From Hyperoodon ampullatus (lineage: Eukaryota > Chordata > Mammalia > Artiodactyla > Ziphiidae), in contig OX457061.1 in assembly GCA_949752795.1 (NCBI GenBank), positions 33,732,425 through 33,796,424 of the forward strand: a stretch of 64,000 bases of DNA. Reading direction: 5' to 3'. This document shows, one piece after another, positions 13,356 through 24,299 of the stretch. The notes beneath the pieces are model-generated. The model saw only the letters and a list, made by a program, of their open reading frames with translations. It searched no databases and had not been told where the DNA came from. Every line of letters begins with the position of its first letter. Positions within the stretch are counted from its first letter, which is position 1. The position numbers and the translations under genes are program-made.

Positions 13356-14980
13356 GTTTGAAAGACTATGACTTGATTCTTGAGGGGTAACTATTCAATC
13401 CCTGAAAAGAAAGCAAAGAAAGAAAAAGAGCTGAAGAATACCTCCTCTATTTTTTACCTTCTCCAAAGCTCTCTTCACTTCTAAGACACTACCCTATGAG
13501 CAGAAAACGAGGCCAGAATCTGGAATTCAGTTGGTTGGAGATTTGCGGGTGAGAAAAATCACTAATTGGGCTTTCTGAGTAAAAGCCAGTATGCTACAAT
13601 AGGTGAAAAACAGAGACTACACTTCACCTCAAGGCACAGCTCTGGACAGTCCTTATTTCTTGATGCTTGAGTGGGTTACTGAGAAAGACCATCCAGATCC
13701 AACAAGACAAAGTTAAATGAGGTCAGTACAAAGTCCTGCTCTTAGGGGCATCACAGAACTCAGTTGTATTGCTGCATGGAAAAGGCCAGGGTATGAGAGG
13801 CTGGTTGACGTGATGCTTGGTATGAGCCAAAAGTCTGACAAATATAAAGCTAAAGGTACCACATGCTGACCATATCGACAGAAGTATAAAGGCCAGGGCG
13901 AGAAAGGTAAAAATATATCCTATGCCAGTGCTGGGGGTGGAGTGCGGGGGAAAGGATGTTCTCTGTTTTAAGCCCATCACTGTAAATAAGAAAGGGTAAA
14001 AAAGTAGAGGAGGGTTGTAGGTCAGGATGGAGAAAGATCTCAAAACAGCACCACCTAAGGATTGGTTGAGGGAGGAAGGAGTTCTTCACCTGAAGAAGAG
14101 CGGGTCAAGGAAGTTGTGGACGTGTTTGAAAGGCTGTCTGTTGTATGGGACCTGGATTCAGCATAGTCAGTGTGGCTCCAGAAATCAAAAGACTTGGGTG
14201 GGTGGAAGACAGGAAGACAGGATGAACCCCTGTTACTGGAAGTGATGGCAATCAGCACCTGTGCATGCTATTGCAAGTTGGAAATTCTGCTGGGTGGGAC
14301 CCCTGGGTTCTCTTCCAAGTCTATGAACTCCTGGGAATCAAACACATGAAAAGATAGTGGGTGTCTTGAGTCTTGACGTGATATATTTTACAACTGAAAT
14401 CAACGTATTTCAAATATTTCATAACTTCCAGGATGGTAAGGGGGAGGGGAAGCACCGGCATCTATAAAGAGTTAACTGGAAGAACACGGGTTAGATACTT
14501 TACAGATACCTTCCAGAGTGAAGAGGCGCCTGAGACACTGCTGCAGGCGCATGATAGGTACTAGGCTAGGACGAGGGCCAGGACAGAGTTTTGGCATAAT
14601 ACTAAGTCATCCTAAGGTTACCTAAAGCTGGCCTGGAATGAGAGAGCAGTGGCTGTTCTCCAAAGATATTTTCTTTGACCAATCTTGAGCATAGATTAGC
14701 ATCAGCAGCATCTTTTGGCTGTGATAAGAGAGAAAGAAAAAGAAGTCTTTTTCTTTTTTTTTTCTAATGCAAAGCCTGGGTCCTGTTGCCTTTTGCGATC
14801 ATATAGTGCTTTTGTCAAGCCAGTCTGATTCCTCGTTTGTTTTCTTTGGATTACTCCACCCTGCTGTGGGAAAATTAACTCTTTGGCACGTCCACAGGTA
14901 CACAACCCTGTAGACATCCACCCCCGGCAACACATCCTCGGGAGCCCCACTGAGGCTACCAGGTTACAAGAAGGGCTTAA
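13356..14980. other. single-copy stretch, no gene seen
   Basis: Short open frames on both strands (up to about 106 codons at 13723-14043 minus), none with a recognisable motif. A T-rich patch lies at 14745-14765. No repeats that I can name. Confidence 0.35.
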
Positions 14981-14984
14981 AGTC

Positions 14985-15065
14985 CAATTAGAGTCTAATG
15001 AGTTGCGCTAATTGAGATTATTCTTGCAAATTGGTTAAAATTCTAATGAGTTGGCCTTAAATGGA
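14985..15065. promoter_or_regulatory. cluster of TAAT (homeodomain-type) motifs
   Basis: Four TAAT-core sites occur in about 65 bases: CCAATTAGAG, TCTAATGAGTTG (14994-15005), GCTAATTGAG, and a second exact TCTAATGAGTTG (15042-15053), which is 48 bases after the first. The patch also carries CAAATTGG. Homeodomain proteins bind TAAT cores, and clustering of this kind occurs in developmental enhancers. The function is inference; AT-rich DNA gives such cores by chance. Confidence 0.25.
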
Positions 15066-17070
15066 ACCTCCAGTTGATGTTTACTCTGGCTCTGCCCCAG
15101 CGAATTTGTAAGACAAATGCAATATCTCTGTCCTTGCCAGCCTCAGTGAAAATGGGGGATAACATTACTGGACGCCAGAAAGTCACAAGCATTAATCATC
15201 ATTTTAGGCTGCTAAAAATGCTGTCGGCTACTGATACAAAAACTGATATCAAACACAATGGATGTTTTCTAGGAAAGAATCATCCACCATGTTGCCAGGT
15301 ACTGAGCTAGAGGTGTCTAGAACTCAGGGCAAACACGATAAATACTTGCCTGATTTGATCAAAATTTCCAAAGATGACGGTTGTGCGTTGGGGAGGGGGG
15401 ATAACGGGGTAGAGGGTGGCAGAGTTGCTCAACTATTCCTCCTATTCAGGTACCAAAATCTTTACAGCAAGACTTGGGATCCATTCACTCCAGATCACTG
15501 GCTACAATAACACCTACAGGGAATTTTTTAATGGAGGGCTTCAAAGAGACAATGAAAAGATTATACAAAGCTGACAGCATGAGCACTATATACAGATTAC
15601 AAACTAGGTGACTTGGTTACGAATATATGCATATACATTTTTATCTGGTAGTAGCCCCCAATGGAGAAAATATGAGCATCACTGAATCATGGCCTTTGGA
15701 GTCACAGACAAGGAATGAGTTAAGTATCTGCTCCTCTATTCCCTCACCCTACAGGAGACACATGATCTCAAGCTTCATTTGATGATTCCTTCCAAGGCTC
15801 TCTCACTTGGATTGAGACCCATGGGATAAAGACAACTCTCTCCAAAGGAATTCATCACTCTCCTGGAGGTTCAGCTTCCACCTCTCATACAGCTTAGAAA
15901 GGGATTTGGCTAATATCGACAGAACCAGATCTACGGTTGTTCAGGTGGTCTGGCAGAGGTACCCAGTACCTTGCTTTAGGAAGTGCACCTATTATGTTTT
16001 TCTTCTCCTTTGGGATTTTTGCTAAAATTCCAAGGAAACCGGAAGAATCACATTCAACATCCTGTCATATAGAATTATGGCCACCTTATTAGTCAGAGTT
16101 CTTGGTTGCAACTGAGTGAATCCCTCCATCAAATTTAAGCAGAAAAGAGATTTACTGAAATAGTACACAGAACCTCTGGAGAAAGCCCTAGATCCAGTTT
16201 GGAGTCTACCCACCAGGAGCAACACCCAAATCATACTACTCAAGCACTCCAGTAAAGGTATTTCAGTCCCTGCAGCTGTGCATAGACACTGTGGATTGCA
16301 CCACCAATCTTGGGGCCTGGACACAAAGAGGCAGCAACTGCTGACCCCCCAAAACAGATGCCACACCACCACTCTCACTAAAAAAGATGGAGTTCTTAAA
16401 CAGCTGATTCCCAGATCGCTCCAAAAAAATGAATTCTCACATGAATAGCTCTGGCTAATGGAGCATGTGGTCACATGCCTATGCCCTGAAAATGCTGGCT
16501 TCTTCCTTGAGGAAGCAAAATTTATAATTAAGATATTCCCCAGATATGAGAACGGTATTCAAAGTTGCTGAGCATCGCAAACAGGGCAAACTCCCTTTCA
16601 CACATCTTAACAAATGAGATACTTAGGGCCAGAAATTTTAGAAGTGGGGCCAGATTTCGCCTCAAACTTCTTTCCTGAGGCAGACTTTCTAGGATGGATC
16701 CTACTTTATCATTGCTAAGATAGTATTAACAGCTCACTCTGTCCTTGAAATGGACTTTCTTTTCAGTTATCTATTTTCTTATGGTTATCTCATTAAAAAA
16801 TAATCCAGTATTCAGAGAAGATATCTATATAAACTTTCATGTAGCTTTGTATTCATCAAAAACAAAGCTCTGTTACATGCATATGATCATTTTGCCTATA
16901 CACCGGTAATTATTATAATAATTAAATTGGAGTAAATGCAGTGAGAGAGAAGCACAGTTTAACTGCTATAGGAGTTTGGAGATCATCTAACTGAAGAAAG
17001 AACAGAAGGCTTCAAATAAGAAGTATCATCTGCTGACCATGAAAGACAAGTAGAATTTCAACAGGAGAAA
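15066..17070. other. mostly single-copy; part resembles an unassigned interspersed repeat
   Basis: The segment 16080-16500 has the look of an old interspersed repeat ('agagttcttggttgcaactg', 'aaaagagatttactgaaat'), but I cannot name the family. The 150-codon minus frame at 16022-16474 lies entirely inside it and has no domain that I recognise. A G-rich patch (GGGGAGGGGGGATAACGGGG-like) lies near 15391. Confidence 0.35.
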
Positions 17071-17290
17071 AGGATTAAGGGCATTCCAAGCAGAGGGAAA
17101 AGTGTGAACCAAATAAGAAGCCAATGGTGGATAAAGATGCCCAATGGAAAAAGAAAGTCTTTTTTCCCATTTTATTAAAGGAATCTGAGACCTGGAGAGA
17201 TGAAATGATATGCCAGAAGCGACACAATGAGGATCTTCTAACTACAGTTCCAGAGGTCTTTCTCTTGCTGTACTATGTGTGGCCATGCAA
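17070..17290 (-). mobile_element. L2 then MIR fragments, minus strand
   Basis: 'gcattccaagcagagggaaa' is the minus-strand L2 block. At 17165-17280 the sequence changes to a MIR-like minus block with 'ttattaaaggaatctgagac', 'ctggagagatgaaatgat' and 'cgacacaatgaggatcttct'. Both are short and diverged. Confidence 0.5.
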
Positions 17291-17754
17291 AGGTCACAAG
17301 TGAACTTAATCTTCCAAGTAGGGCACAGGCCAGACAAGGGAATCAGGTAATATGGCCAAAAGCTCACAAAAAATTACCCATAAGAATTCTAGGGGCTTCT
17401 AGGTTGGTGAGGCTTCTGTAGCACTTTGTAATTTTTGGCAGTAAAAGAATCACCTTTATAAAATTGGACGTTAAAAAAAGTAAATAGAAATATAATTTGG
17501 ATGCAAAGCAATCATTCAGAACAAAACCAAGTTATTAGAGTCTTAATATAATTTAAATATTCAATTATGAAGTTTTGAGCAAGCTAGGGCATTGCTGGCT
17601 GTCTTTTCAGTAATTGATAGATTTCTATACGTTACATAACAAACTAAATCGGCTTTCCACTTTCTAGGACACAAAAATTTCAATTTGCCTGCATTTCAAG
17701 AATCACTCACACACAGAAATTTTACTTATGGCTCATGAATAAAGAAATAACATT

Positions 17755-17925
17755 ACTTTGTAAAGTTCTTTCAGCTTATGGTATACTTTCTCATCAATCA
17801 CAGCAATTAAACTTATAACAATTCTGTGCGATACATATTATTATTATTATGCATTACATATATCCTAAACTTTATGGTCAAGGACCTAAAAGTTGGCTTG
17901 TGCAAGGTCACCCAGATAATGAGGC
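17755..17925 (-). mobile_element. MIR fragment
   Basis: Minus-strand MIR blocks: 'tatggtatactttctcatca', 'taacaattctgtgcgataca', then 'tgtgcaaggtcacccagata'. A small ATT trinucleotide run lies inside. Confidence 0.65.
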
Positions 17926-19035
17926 CAAAATCATGGCACTGAAACCTGCGGACTCCAAGTTTAATGTTTCACTCACCACAACAGAGCTATGATGGACAGT
18001 GATACGAGCTATCTCGACCAACCTGAAACTACTCAACCCCCAGTGGAAGTCAGTCAGGTTCCCATGTCTCTCTGAGTTCCTTGACTTGGTTCCTGTAGCA
18101 CTCACCCCACTGGATTCTGCTGCCCTACTCAGAGTGGTTTTCTCAATATCAGATGGAATGGCAAGGCACTGAAAAAAAAATGAGTGAGCTGCCACATACC
18201 AAGAGAAATACAACTTGTAGCATTGAGGAGATGAAGCTGAGAGGATGCCTAACAAGGTCCAAAGGAGACTGTTATCTTGGGCAATTCACAGGGTCCACAA
18301 TCTGGCCCCTCCCCTCCTGGGCTCATAAATTCCTCTTGTCAAAGCCATGGATATGACTGGACCCAGAGCACTGACTCATTCTAACAATGCTCACAGACAC
18401 ATTCATCAAATTCGCTGCCAAATCTGCTAATTCACAATGAGGAAACTCATTGTCAAGTGAATGGATGCTCATGTCAGCCTGACCAGCTGTGGACAGGCTA
18501 CATGGAGAGCCAAGTGACCGGCAGGCTCTTTAGTGGGCCTAATCCTAATTAGAGTCAGAGAATTAACATGATCGAAATGCTTATTGTTATTAGGCCAGGA
18601 TAACATGATGATGCTTCCAATTCACCATAGGGCAGACTTATCACGAAGAAAGAGAAACTGAGGCCAGTCTAACAGGGCAATTCATTCCTGGGCCTGCTGA
18701 GTTGGGCACCAGCCATCTCTGTGGATTTTCCTTTAGACACATGCATCCTTTACCAATTCTTTTCCAACAGACACATTCTGAATTGCATTTCTGAATGCCA
18801 AGTTTGGTTGTAGCCAGCATTAATTCTGGCCTGTGAGTCATTCTGATTCTTTAAAGAGATTTCACCCAACTCAATGCTAATACTTTTTGATGTTGATTTC
18901 TGAGCCCGGTTCTCAGAGGGCAATCTGAGTCCCTTGTTTCCAAGTTTGTGGTAAGAGCACACTCATCACTGTCACGCCATGTCAGGGCACTCTGACTCAT
19001 CCATTCTGCTTTTGCAAATAAAAAAAAAATCTTAA
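17926..19035. other. single-copy stretch with a TAAT-rich patch
   Basis: No gene or named repeat. At about 18425-18600 there are several TAAT cores (CTGCTAATTC, CCTAATTAGAG, GAATTAACATG) with a TTATTGTTATTAGG stretch that resembles SOX plus homeodomain sites. Open frames here are short, with no recognisable motif. Confidence 0.35.
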
Positions 19036-19039
19036 AAAA

Positions 19040-19640
19040 TTCTTATTAGAAAACCAATACAAGCACAGTAAAGAAAAACTAGAAAACACATATACACACA
19101 AAATAGATATATTTTAAAATCTCCTCTAATCTCATTGATTTAGAGATAACCACTATTGATATTTTGGTGAACATTCTGCCAATTTTCTTTATGCACATAT
19201 TTTAATAAAACAATATTTTGGAAGTTGTTTTTTCACTTAATATATTATGAGCATCTTTTTTTTTTCGGCATGCGGGCCTCTCACTGCTGTGGCCTCTCCC
19301 GTTGCGGAGCACAGTCTCCGGACGCGCAGGCTCAGCGGCCATGGCTCACGGGCCCAGCCGCTCCGCGGCACGTGGGACCCTCCCGGACCGGGGCACGAAC
19401 CCGCGCCCCTGCATCGGCAGGCGGACTCTTAACCACTGCGCCACCAGGGGAGCCCATGAGCATCTTTACTTGTTGAAAAATACAATTCTACAACATCATT
19501 TAAATGACTGCCTGGTATTTCATCCTATGAGGCATCAAAATTATTTAAGCAATCTTCAAGATTGGATATTTAACCTGTTTCCAAATTCTTGCTTTTACAA
19601 GTAGTACTACAATGAAAATCCTTATTTTTATAAAAAATTA
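19040..19640 (-). mobile_element. old L1 3' UTR fragment, interrupted by a SINE
   Basis: Antisense of an L1M-type 3' region ('ccaattttctttatgcacat', 'tttttcacttaatatattat', 'atgactgcctggtatttcat', 'gatatttaacctgtttccaa'). A CHR SINE splits it at 19259-19455. The same element appears to resume at about 19925. Confidence 0.6.
19247..19467 (-). mobile_element. CHR-type SINE with perfect TSD
   Basis: Body at about 19259-19455, flanked by a perfect 12-base duplication ATGAGCATCTTT (19247-19258 and 19456-19467). The A-tail is short (about ten T on the plus strand). Many CpG sites are intact, so the copy is young. It landed inside the older L1 fragment, which fixes their order. Confidence 0.95.
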
Positions 19641-19925
19641 AATTTTTAAAGTTTTAAATATTTTAATAGTTTGTTTTAGAGTAATTTTAGGTTTACAGAA
19701 AAGTCGCAAACACAGTACAGAGTTTCCATACATCCACACCCAGTTTTTCCTGACATTAACATCTTATATTACCATGGTATATTTGTCACAACTAAGAAAC
19801 AAACTTTGATATTATTATTAACTAAATTTCAGACTTTAGTAGTTTTTCCACCAACGTCCTTTTTCTGTTCCAGGATCCAGTCCAACATACCTCAATGCAT
19901 TTAGTAGAGCTGAACTTTTACACAC
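19640..19925 (-). mobile_element. second L1M-type fragment nested in the first
   Basis: 'tttaggtttacagaaaagtc', 'acatccacacccagtttttc', 'attaccatggtatatttgtc' and 'ctgttccaggatccagtcca' are a known L1M 3' segment in antisense. Sequence on either side belongs to a different L1 3' region that is continuous across this block, so this is a nested insertion. Confidence 0.55.
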
Positions 19926-20150
19926 ACATTTATCACCTTCATTTATTCCTGGAAGTGGAAGAATAAACTCCTAGAAGTGCTGGGTCCAAGGGCACACACA
20001 TTTTTAATTTTTTTGATATGCATCACTGAATTGCCCATCAGAAATGTTGTACCAATGCACATTCCCTTAGCAATGTGTTAAAGTGCCCATATACATGGTG
20101 ACAGCACTGTCCTTATAGCAGCTTTGAACATTATTATGATGACATCACAT
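19925..20150 (-). mobile_element. continuation of the outer L1 fragment
   Basis: 'aataaactcctagaagtgct', 'gggtccaagggcacacacat', 'gaaatgttgtaccaatgcac' and 'cccttagcaatgtgttaaag' continue the antisense L1 3' region seen at 19040-19640. Confidence 0.6.
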
Positions 20151-20463
20151 CAAAATCAAATTATAGAAAAAAAAATCTGATTAGAGTCAAGGGCCCCATC
20201 TCTCTGCTGATCTGGATTGGTCCAGAAAAGTTTGAGCATACATGCAGACTGGTGAGCTGCATAATCCTTCAAGTACTCCTTTAAGTCTTACTTGATACAT
20301 ATCTAAGTATCTAAGGCTTGAGTAGACATCAAGAAGTGGTGAGCCTGGCAAGTGCCCCATGGAGCTCTTCATACTGTCAAGAAAGCAACTGTCTTTAGTA
20401 CATCTCCATAGAAACTTAAGCTGGGAGAAGGATCGATGTGCTATAATACATCAGCTTTCAAAC

Positions 20464-20757
20464 ATTTTTTTTTAATTTTTTTAATTGACGTATAGTTGAT
20501 TTACAATGTTAATTTCTGCTGTACAGCAAAATGACTCAGTTATACACATATAGACATTCTTTTCTTATATTCTTTTCTATTATGGCTTATCACAGGATAC
20601 TGAATATAGTTCCCTGTGCTATACAGTAGGACCTTGTTGTTTAGCCACTCTAAATGTAATAGTTTGCATCTACCAACCCCAAACTCCCTGTCCATCCCTC
20701 TCCCTCCCTGCTGCCCCCTTGGCAACCACAAGTCTGTTCTCTATGTCTATGAGTCTG
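20464..20757 (-). mobile_element. 5'-truncated cetartiodactyl L1 3' end
   Basis: T-rich start (the poly-A side), then 'atagttgatttacaatgtta', 'tctgctgtacagcaaaatga', 'tagttccctgtgctatacag' and 'tggcaaccacaagtctgttc', all from the cetartiodactyl-type L1 3' UTR in antisense. L1 similarity stops abruptly at about 20757. The bases TCAAAC flank both sides (20458-20463, 20758-20763), a possible short TSD. Confidence 0.82.
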
Positions 20758-20904
20758 TCAAACGTACTTTTAAACCACAACCCTCATTCAGAAAAACACT
20801 TTGCATCCCCTGAAAAATTATTACCTTACTATGAGCAATGCCTGCTGAAACTTTCCATTCTATTCTATTCTATTTCAAGGTATAAACTTTCAGGCACTGA
20901 GCTT

Positions 20905-21198
20905 GGCTGTTTAGTTTGGTAGCCAATAGCCACATATAGCTATTGAGAACTTGAAATGTAGCTAGTCTGAACTGAGGTGTGCCAGGGTAAAATAAACACC
21001 AGATTTTGAAAACTTAGTACAAAAAATGAATGTACAATATCCATTAATAATTGTATATTACATGTCAAAATAATATTTTAATATAATGGATTAAATAACA
21101 TTTATTATTAAAATTAACTTCAACTGCTTTTTTCATGTGGCTGATAGAAAATTTTAAATTATTATGTGACTTGCATTATATTTCTACTGGACAGCAGT
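20905..21198. mobile_element. old non-autonomous DNA transposon (probable)
   Basis: A common mammalian repeat: 'agccaatagccacatatagc', 'gaacttgaaatgtagctagt', 'gattttgaaaacttagtaca' and 'gtgacttgcattatatttct', ending 'ctactggacagcag'. The conserved ends (ctgtccaatagaa-like) suggest a hAT-type element. I cannot give the family name with certainty. Confidence 0.5.
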
Positions 21199-22165
21199 AC
21201 ACTAAACTAATTTTATGATCTGCTAATGGGTTGCAACCCCCAGTCTAAAAACACTGCCTTAGTGGGCTCTGGGTTCCTAACCAGGAAATATGCCATGCTC
21301 TACAGACATATCCACCCAGCCCACTGACCTGAGAGCCACATGCCTAGGGACTGAGCCAGAATTCTCCATGAAAAATGGCTTTCAGTCTTCTCCAACATTC
21401 AGGAGAATGGATGGCCTATGTTCAAATATTTACTCCATAGACCATTATGTAAAATATCAATAGTTTAGAATTCAATAAACATTTCTGAAAAAAATTTGGA
21501 CTTGTCATCAATATATTTTGAGGGTTTAAATACCTTCTTCAAAAAAAGATTGATAACTAAGAATATATGTTTCAGTGATTGCAAGTTCCTCACACAGCCA
21601 CTGTTAAGCTGTTTTGTTGTTATTGTTTACAACTTCACACCATTTTGCATTCTATAGTCAGATTATCATATGGATAATGAGTAGATGAAAAACAGCTCAC
21701 TAACTGGCTAATGGGAAAAGATACTACCTTTGGGATATGTTGACTTTAAGATCTAAAGCAGAACGTTGCTTATTCTGATTTTTAACTATACATCATTTAG
21801 TCTCTAGAAATTTGCATACTCTCATAAATTATATTTAATAATGCTCTAATTATATACAGTTGCAAGTATAGTGGAAAATAAACTTTATTAATAATAATAT
21901 AATGAATACTGGAAATTTGCTAAGAGAATACATATCAGGCGCTCTTACTATACACACAGAAAAATGGTAATTATATGAGAAGACATTTAATTAGCTTCAC
22001 CGCAGTAATAATTTCACTACGTGTATGTATATGATCATCATGTTGTACACCTTAAATATATATAACTTTTAATTTTTTTAATTTTAGAAGTGTACCTTAT
22101 ATAAACACTGTTACGTCAGTAATATAAAATGTTTTGTCATTTTATTTTTATAACCTCTTTATAAA
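21199..22165. other. AT-rich stretch, no gene seen
   Basis: Very AT-rich with several ATTAAT and TATA runs (for example 21830-21910 and 22040-22090). No open frame of note and no named repeat. Confidence 0.45.
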
Positions 22166-22167
22166 CT

Positions 22168-22233
22168 AAAAAGGAACACAGTCTACGGCCACACCACCCT
22201 GAACGCGCCCGATCTCGTCTAAAAAGGAACACA
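22168..22233. repeat. direct repeats flanking the 5S fragment (TSD)
   Basis: Perfect 13-base repeat AAAAAGGAACACA at 22168-22180 and 22221-22233 (15 bases if the shared CT is included). These mark the 5S fragment as an insertion into pre-existing sequence. Confidence 0.93.
22181..22220 (+). pseudogene. 5S rRNA fragment (nt 1-40), tailless retrocopy
   Basis: Forty bases match the first 40 nucleotides of mammalian 5S rRNA, with one difference from the human sequence as I remember it (position 12, T to C). It starts exactly at the mature 5' end (GTCTACGGCC) and stops at nucleotide 40 (GATCTCGTCT). All five CpG sites are intact. It is flanked by perfect direct repeats AAAAAGGAACACA (22168-22180 and 22221-22233), extendable by CT on both sides, and there is no A-tail. 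The repeat opens at CT|AAAAAGG, which fits L1 endonuclease cleavage (TTTT/A on the other strand). I infer a 3'-truncated 5S RNA inserted by L1 machinery. It lacks the internal 5S promoter (nt 50 onward) and cannot be a working gene. Confidence 0.88.
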
Positions 22234-22571
22234 TATTATACAGAGACATTGAAATGACACGTACAGTATTTGTTCAGTTACTCTTACCTAAGAGACAGTC
22301 AGGTTCTTTCTAGTTTAAAATCTATTTCTAAGCCTATTACAGCATCAGAACCCAGGAGGCAATGAGAAACTCTCATGACAGGCCTCCTATCTTCTCATGT
22401 TCTGGGAGGATCACAGGGCCAACACCCAGATCCACCACAGGTCAAGTCTTTGCCTGCACAGTCTATGTGGATAGAGGCAAAGTCTCAAGGGCACCATGGT
22501 AGAGCCACTGCTCCACACCTCTAGCCCCCAGTCTTTCATGTATCTAGCTAAGAATTCTCTTTAGGTACTTT

Positions 22572-23045
22572 TTGTGGTAGGCAGAATAGTGTCCCTTGCC
22601 AAAGTTACCCACGTCCTAATCCACAGAACCTATGAATGTTACTTTATATGCCAAAAGGGACTTTGCAGGTATAACTAAGATTAAGGCTCTTGAGATGGGG
22701 AGGTTACCCTGGGTTACCCAGGTGGACCCAGTGTAATCACAGGGATCCTTGTAAGTGAAAGAGGGAGGCAGGAGTCAGAGAAGGAGATGTGAGGATGGAA
22801 GCAGAGCTCATAGTGATGTGGGGCCATGACCGAGGAATGGAGGCAATCGTTACAAGCTGGAAAGACAAGGAAATGATCTCTTCCTGCCAGTCTCCTGAAG
22901 AAATACAGCCCTGTGGACACCCTGATTTTAGCCCAGTGAGACCCACTTCAGATGCCTGACCTCTACAGCTATAAGATAAAATACTTGTGTTGTTTTAAGA
23001 TACTAAGTTTCTGGTAACCTGTGATAAAAAGAAATGCTCACATAT
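22572..23045 (+). mobile_element. MaLR (MLT1-type) solo LTR
   Basis: ERVL-MaLR LTR in plus orientation. Blocks in order: 'tgtggtaggcagaatagtgt', 'cacgtcctaatccacagaac', 'aaaagggactttgcaggta', 'ctcttgagatggggaggtta', 'gtgtaatcacagggatcctt', 'gaagcagagctcatagtgat', 'attttagcccagtgagaccc', 'ttgtgttgttttaagatact'. No internal retroviral genes are next to it, so it is a solo LTR. Some 20% or more divergence by eye; an ancient placental insertion. Confidence 0.85.
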
Positions 23046-23480
23046 TGAGGTATGGGGAAGTCATTCTGGCTTATACATGACAGGCCACAAAATAGCCTGT
23101 TTGTGGCCTATCAAGCATACATTGTACATCTGCTTTAATTACTACAGAAAAGTGTGCATTGACCAGAAGTAAAGAAAGGCCATGCAAAAAAAAAGATTAA
23201 ACGCCTCCCTTCCTTGGACGCCAGTGGTGGTACTCCTTCTATATGAAGACTCCCTTCCCAGGTGCCAAGGCCATACTGACTAGCTGTGCACATGCTCATC
23301 TGTTTTTTTTAAACCTTGAAGGAATGTATCCCTGAACTGCTTGATGTTCTTTGTTCTCACAAGACATAAAACTGTACTGGAAAAAAAAAATCTATGTCTC
23401 TGAAATGAAAAGAAACTAATGATTCAGCATATACTTAGATCTAATCACTAGATGCCCTCTGCTCTACAATAAACACTGTC
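23046..23480. other. possible LTR-like sequence, unassigned
   Basis: Contains 'actgactagctgtgcacatg', 'tgaaggaatgtatccctgaa' and 'ttgttctcacaagacataaa', which resemble a mammalian LTR that I cannot name. No coding gene. Confidence 0.3.
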
Positions 23481-24039
23481 AATATCATCAATTGGTTAAC
23501 TTGATGAGCATAAACATATTAACTTTATTAATGTGCTTATTAACCTTATTAATAAGCTTGTTAACCACTCTCTCTTACAGATATTTTATGCTATTGACTA
23601 AATGCTTCTTTTTTATTATTAAAGCTTTGCTTATTTGTGTAGGTAACACAGGCTCATGTAACTACATAAACAATCTAGAGATATGTAGTGTAATGACCAG
23701 GTATTACACATGGAGAGGCACATTGCAACAATTCAGTAATGACACACTTCAGCAGATGCAATCAGATCTCTCCTGGGTTATAAGGTCTTCGAGGAACTGG
23801 GCACCATTTGTTTTTTAAATAAAAATAAAACTGAATTTTTTTTAAATATGTTATGTAACTCTTTTAAATGTTTCCTAAGTTTTATCATTTCTGTCATTTC
23901 TACACGTTATATAATTTTTCTATCCCCACTTCTAATTCATTAATATTCATAAATGGAACTAGCTTTTTATAAGTTAAATTATTTTGTATAAGGCATACAT
24001 GTATACATCCCTCTAGACAGGAAGCTCCAAAGCTCCAAA

Positions 24040-24115
24040 AGATCTTATCTTTCTCCCCTCCTCAGCACAGCACCTGGCATAGAAAAGGTACTCAGTCAGT
24101 ATAGCCTGACTCTAG
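24040..24115 (+). mobile_element. L2 3' tail fragment
   Basis: 'aagatcttatctttctcccc', 'cagcacctggcatagaaaag' and 'gtactcagtcagta' match the L2 terminal region. Short. Confidence 0.5.
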
Positions 24116-24177
24116 AGACTCTGGAATGAAGGGCTGTGTTCTGTGTCTTCCCTCACTGGCATTTGCTTCCATTTCAG

Positions 24178-24282
24178 GTGTTCTTGGGTGTGTTTACGAT
24201 CATAAAGGGCTCTATCACATCCCGGTATCATGCCACGGAAGCATATCCCAACCATCGCTTTCAATTTTCAGTCAGCGAATGA
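24178..24282 (+). other. exon-like stretch (weak candidate)
   Basis: A good acceptor-like sequence (pyrimidine-rich, ending TTCCATTTCAG at 24177) precedes 35 codons in one frame, ending in TGA at 24280-24282. A second frame is also open to about 24290. The stretch has five CpG sites in about 100 bases, more than its flanks. There is no recognised protein, no partner exon nearby and no clear polyadenylation site. Chance is a real alternative. Confidence 0.1.
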
Positions 24283-24299
24283 AGTGATTTCTAATTGCT

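Noticed and set aside
16022..16474. 150-codon minus frame
   Set aside because: It lies within an interspersed-repeat-like segment, has no recognised domain and no splice or promoter context. Its length is within chance for this composition.
22181..22220. 5S match as part of AmnSINE1 or another 5S-derived SINE
   Set aside because: Nearly all bases match modern 5S, all CpGs are intact, the match stops at nucleotide 40 and perfect TSDs flank it. AmnSINE copies are old, diverged and continue into a tRNA-related part.
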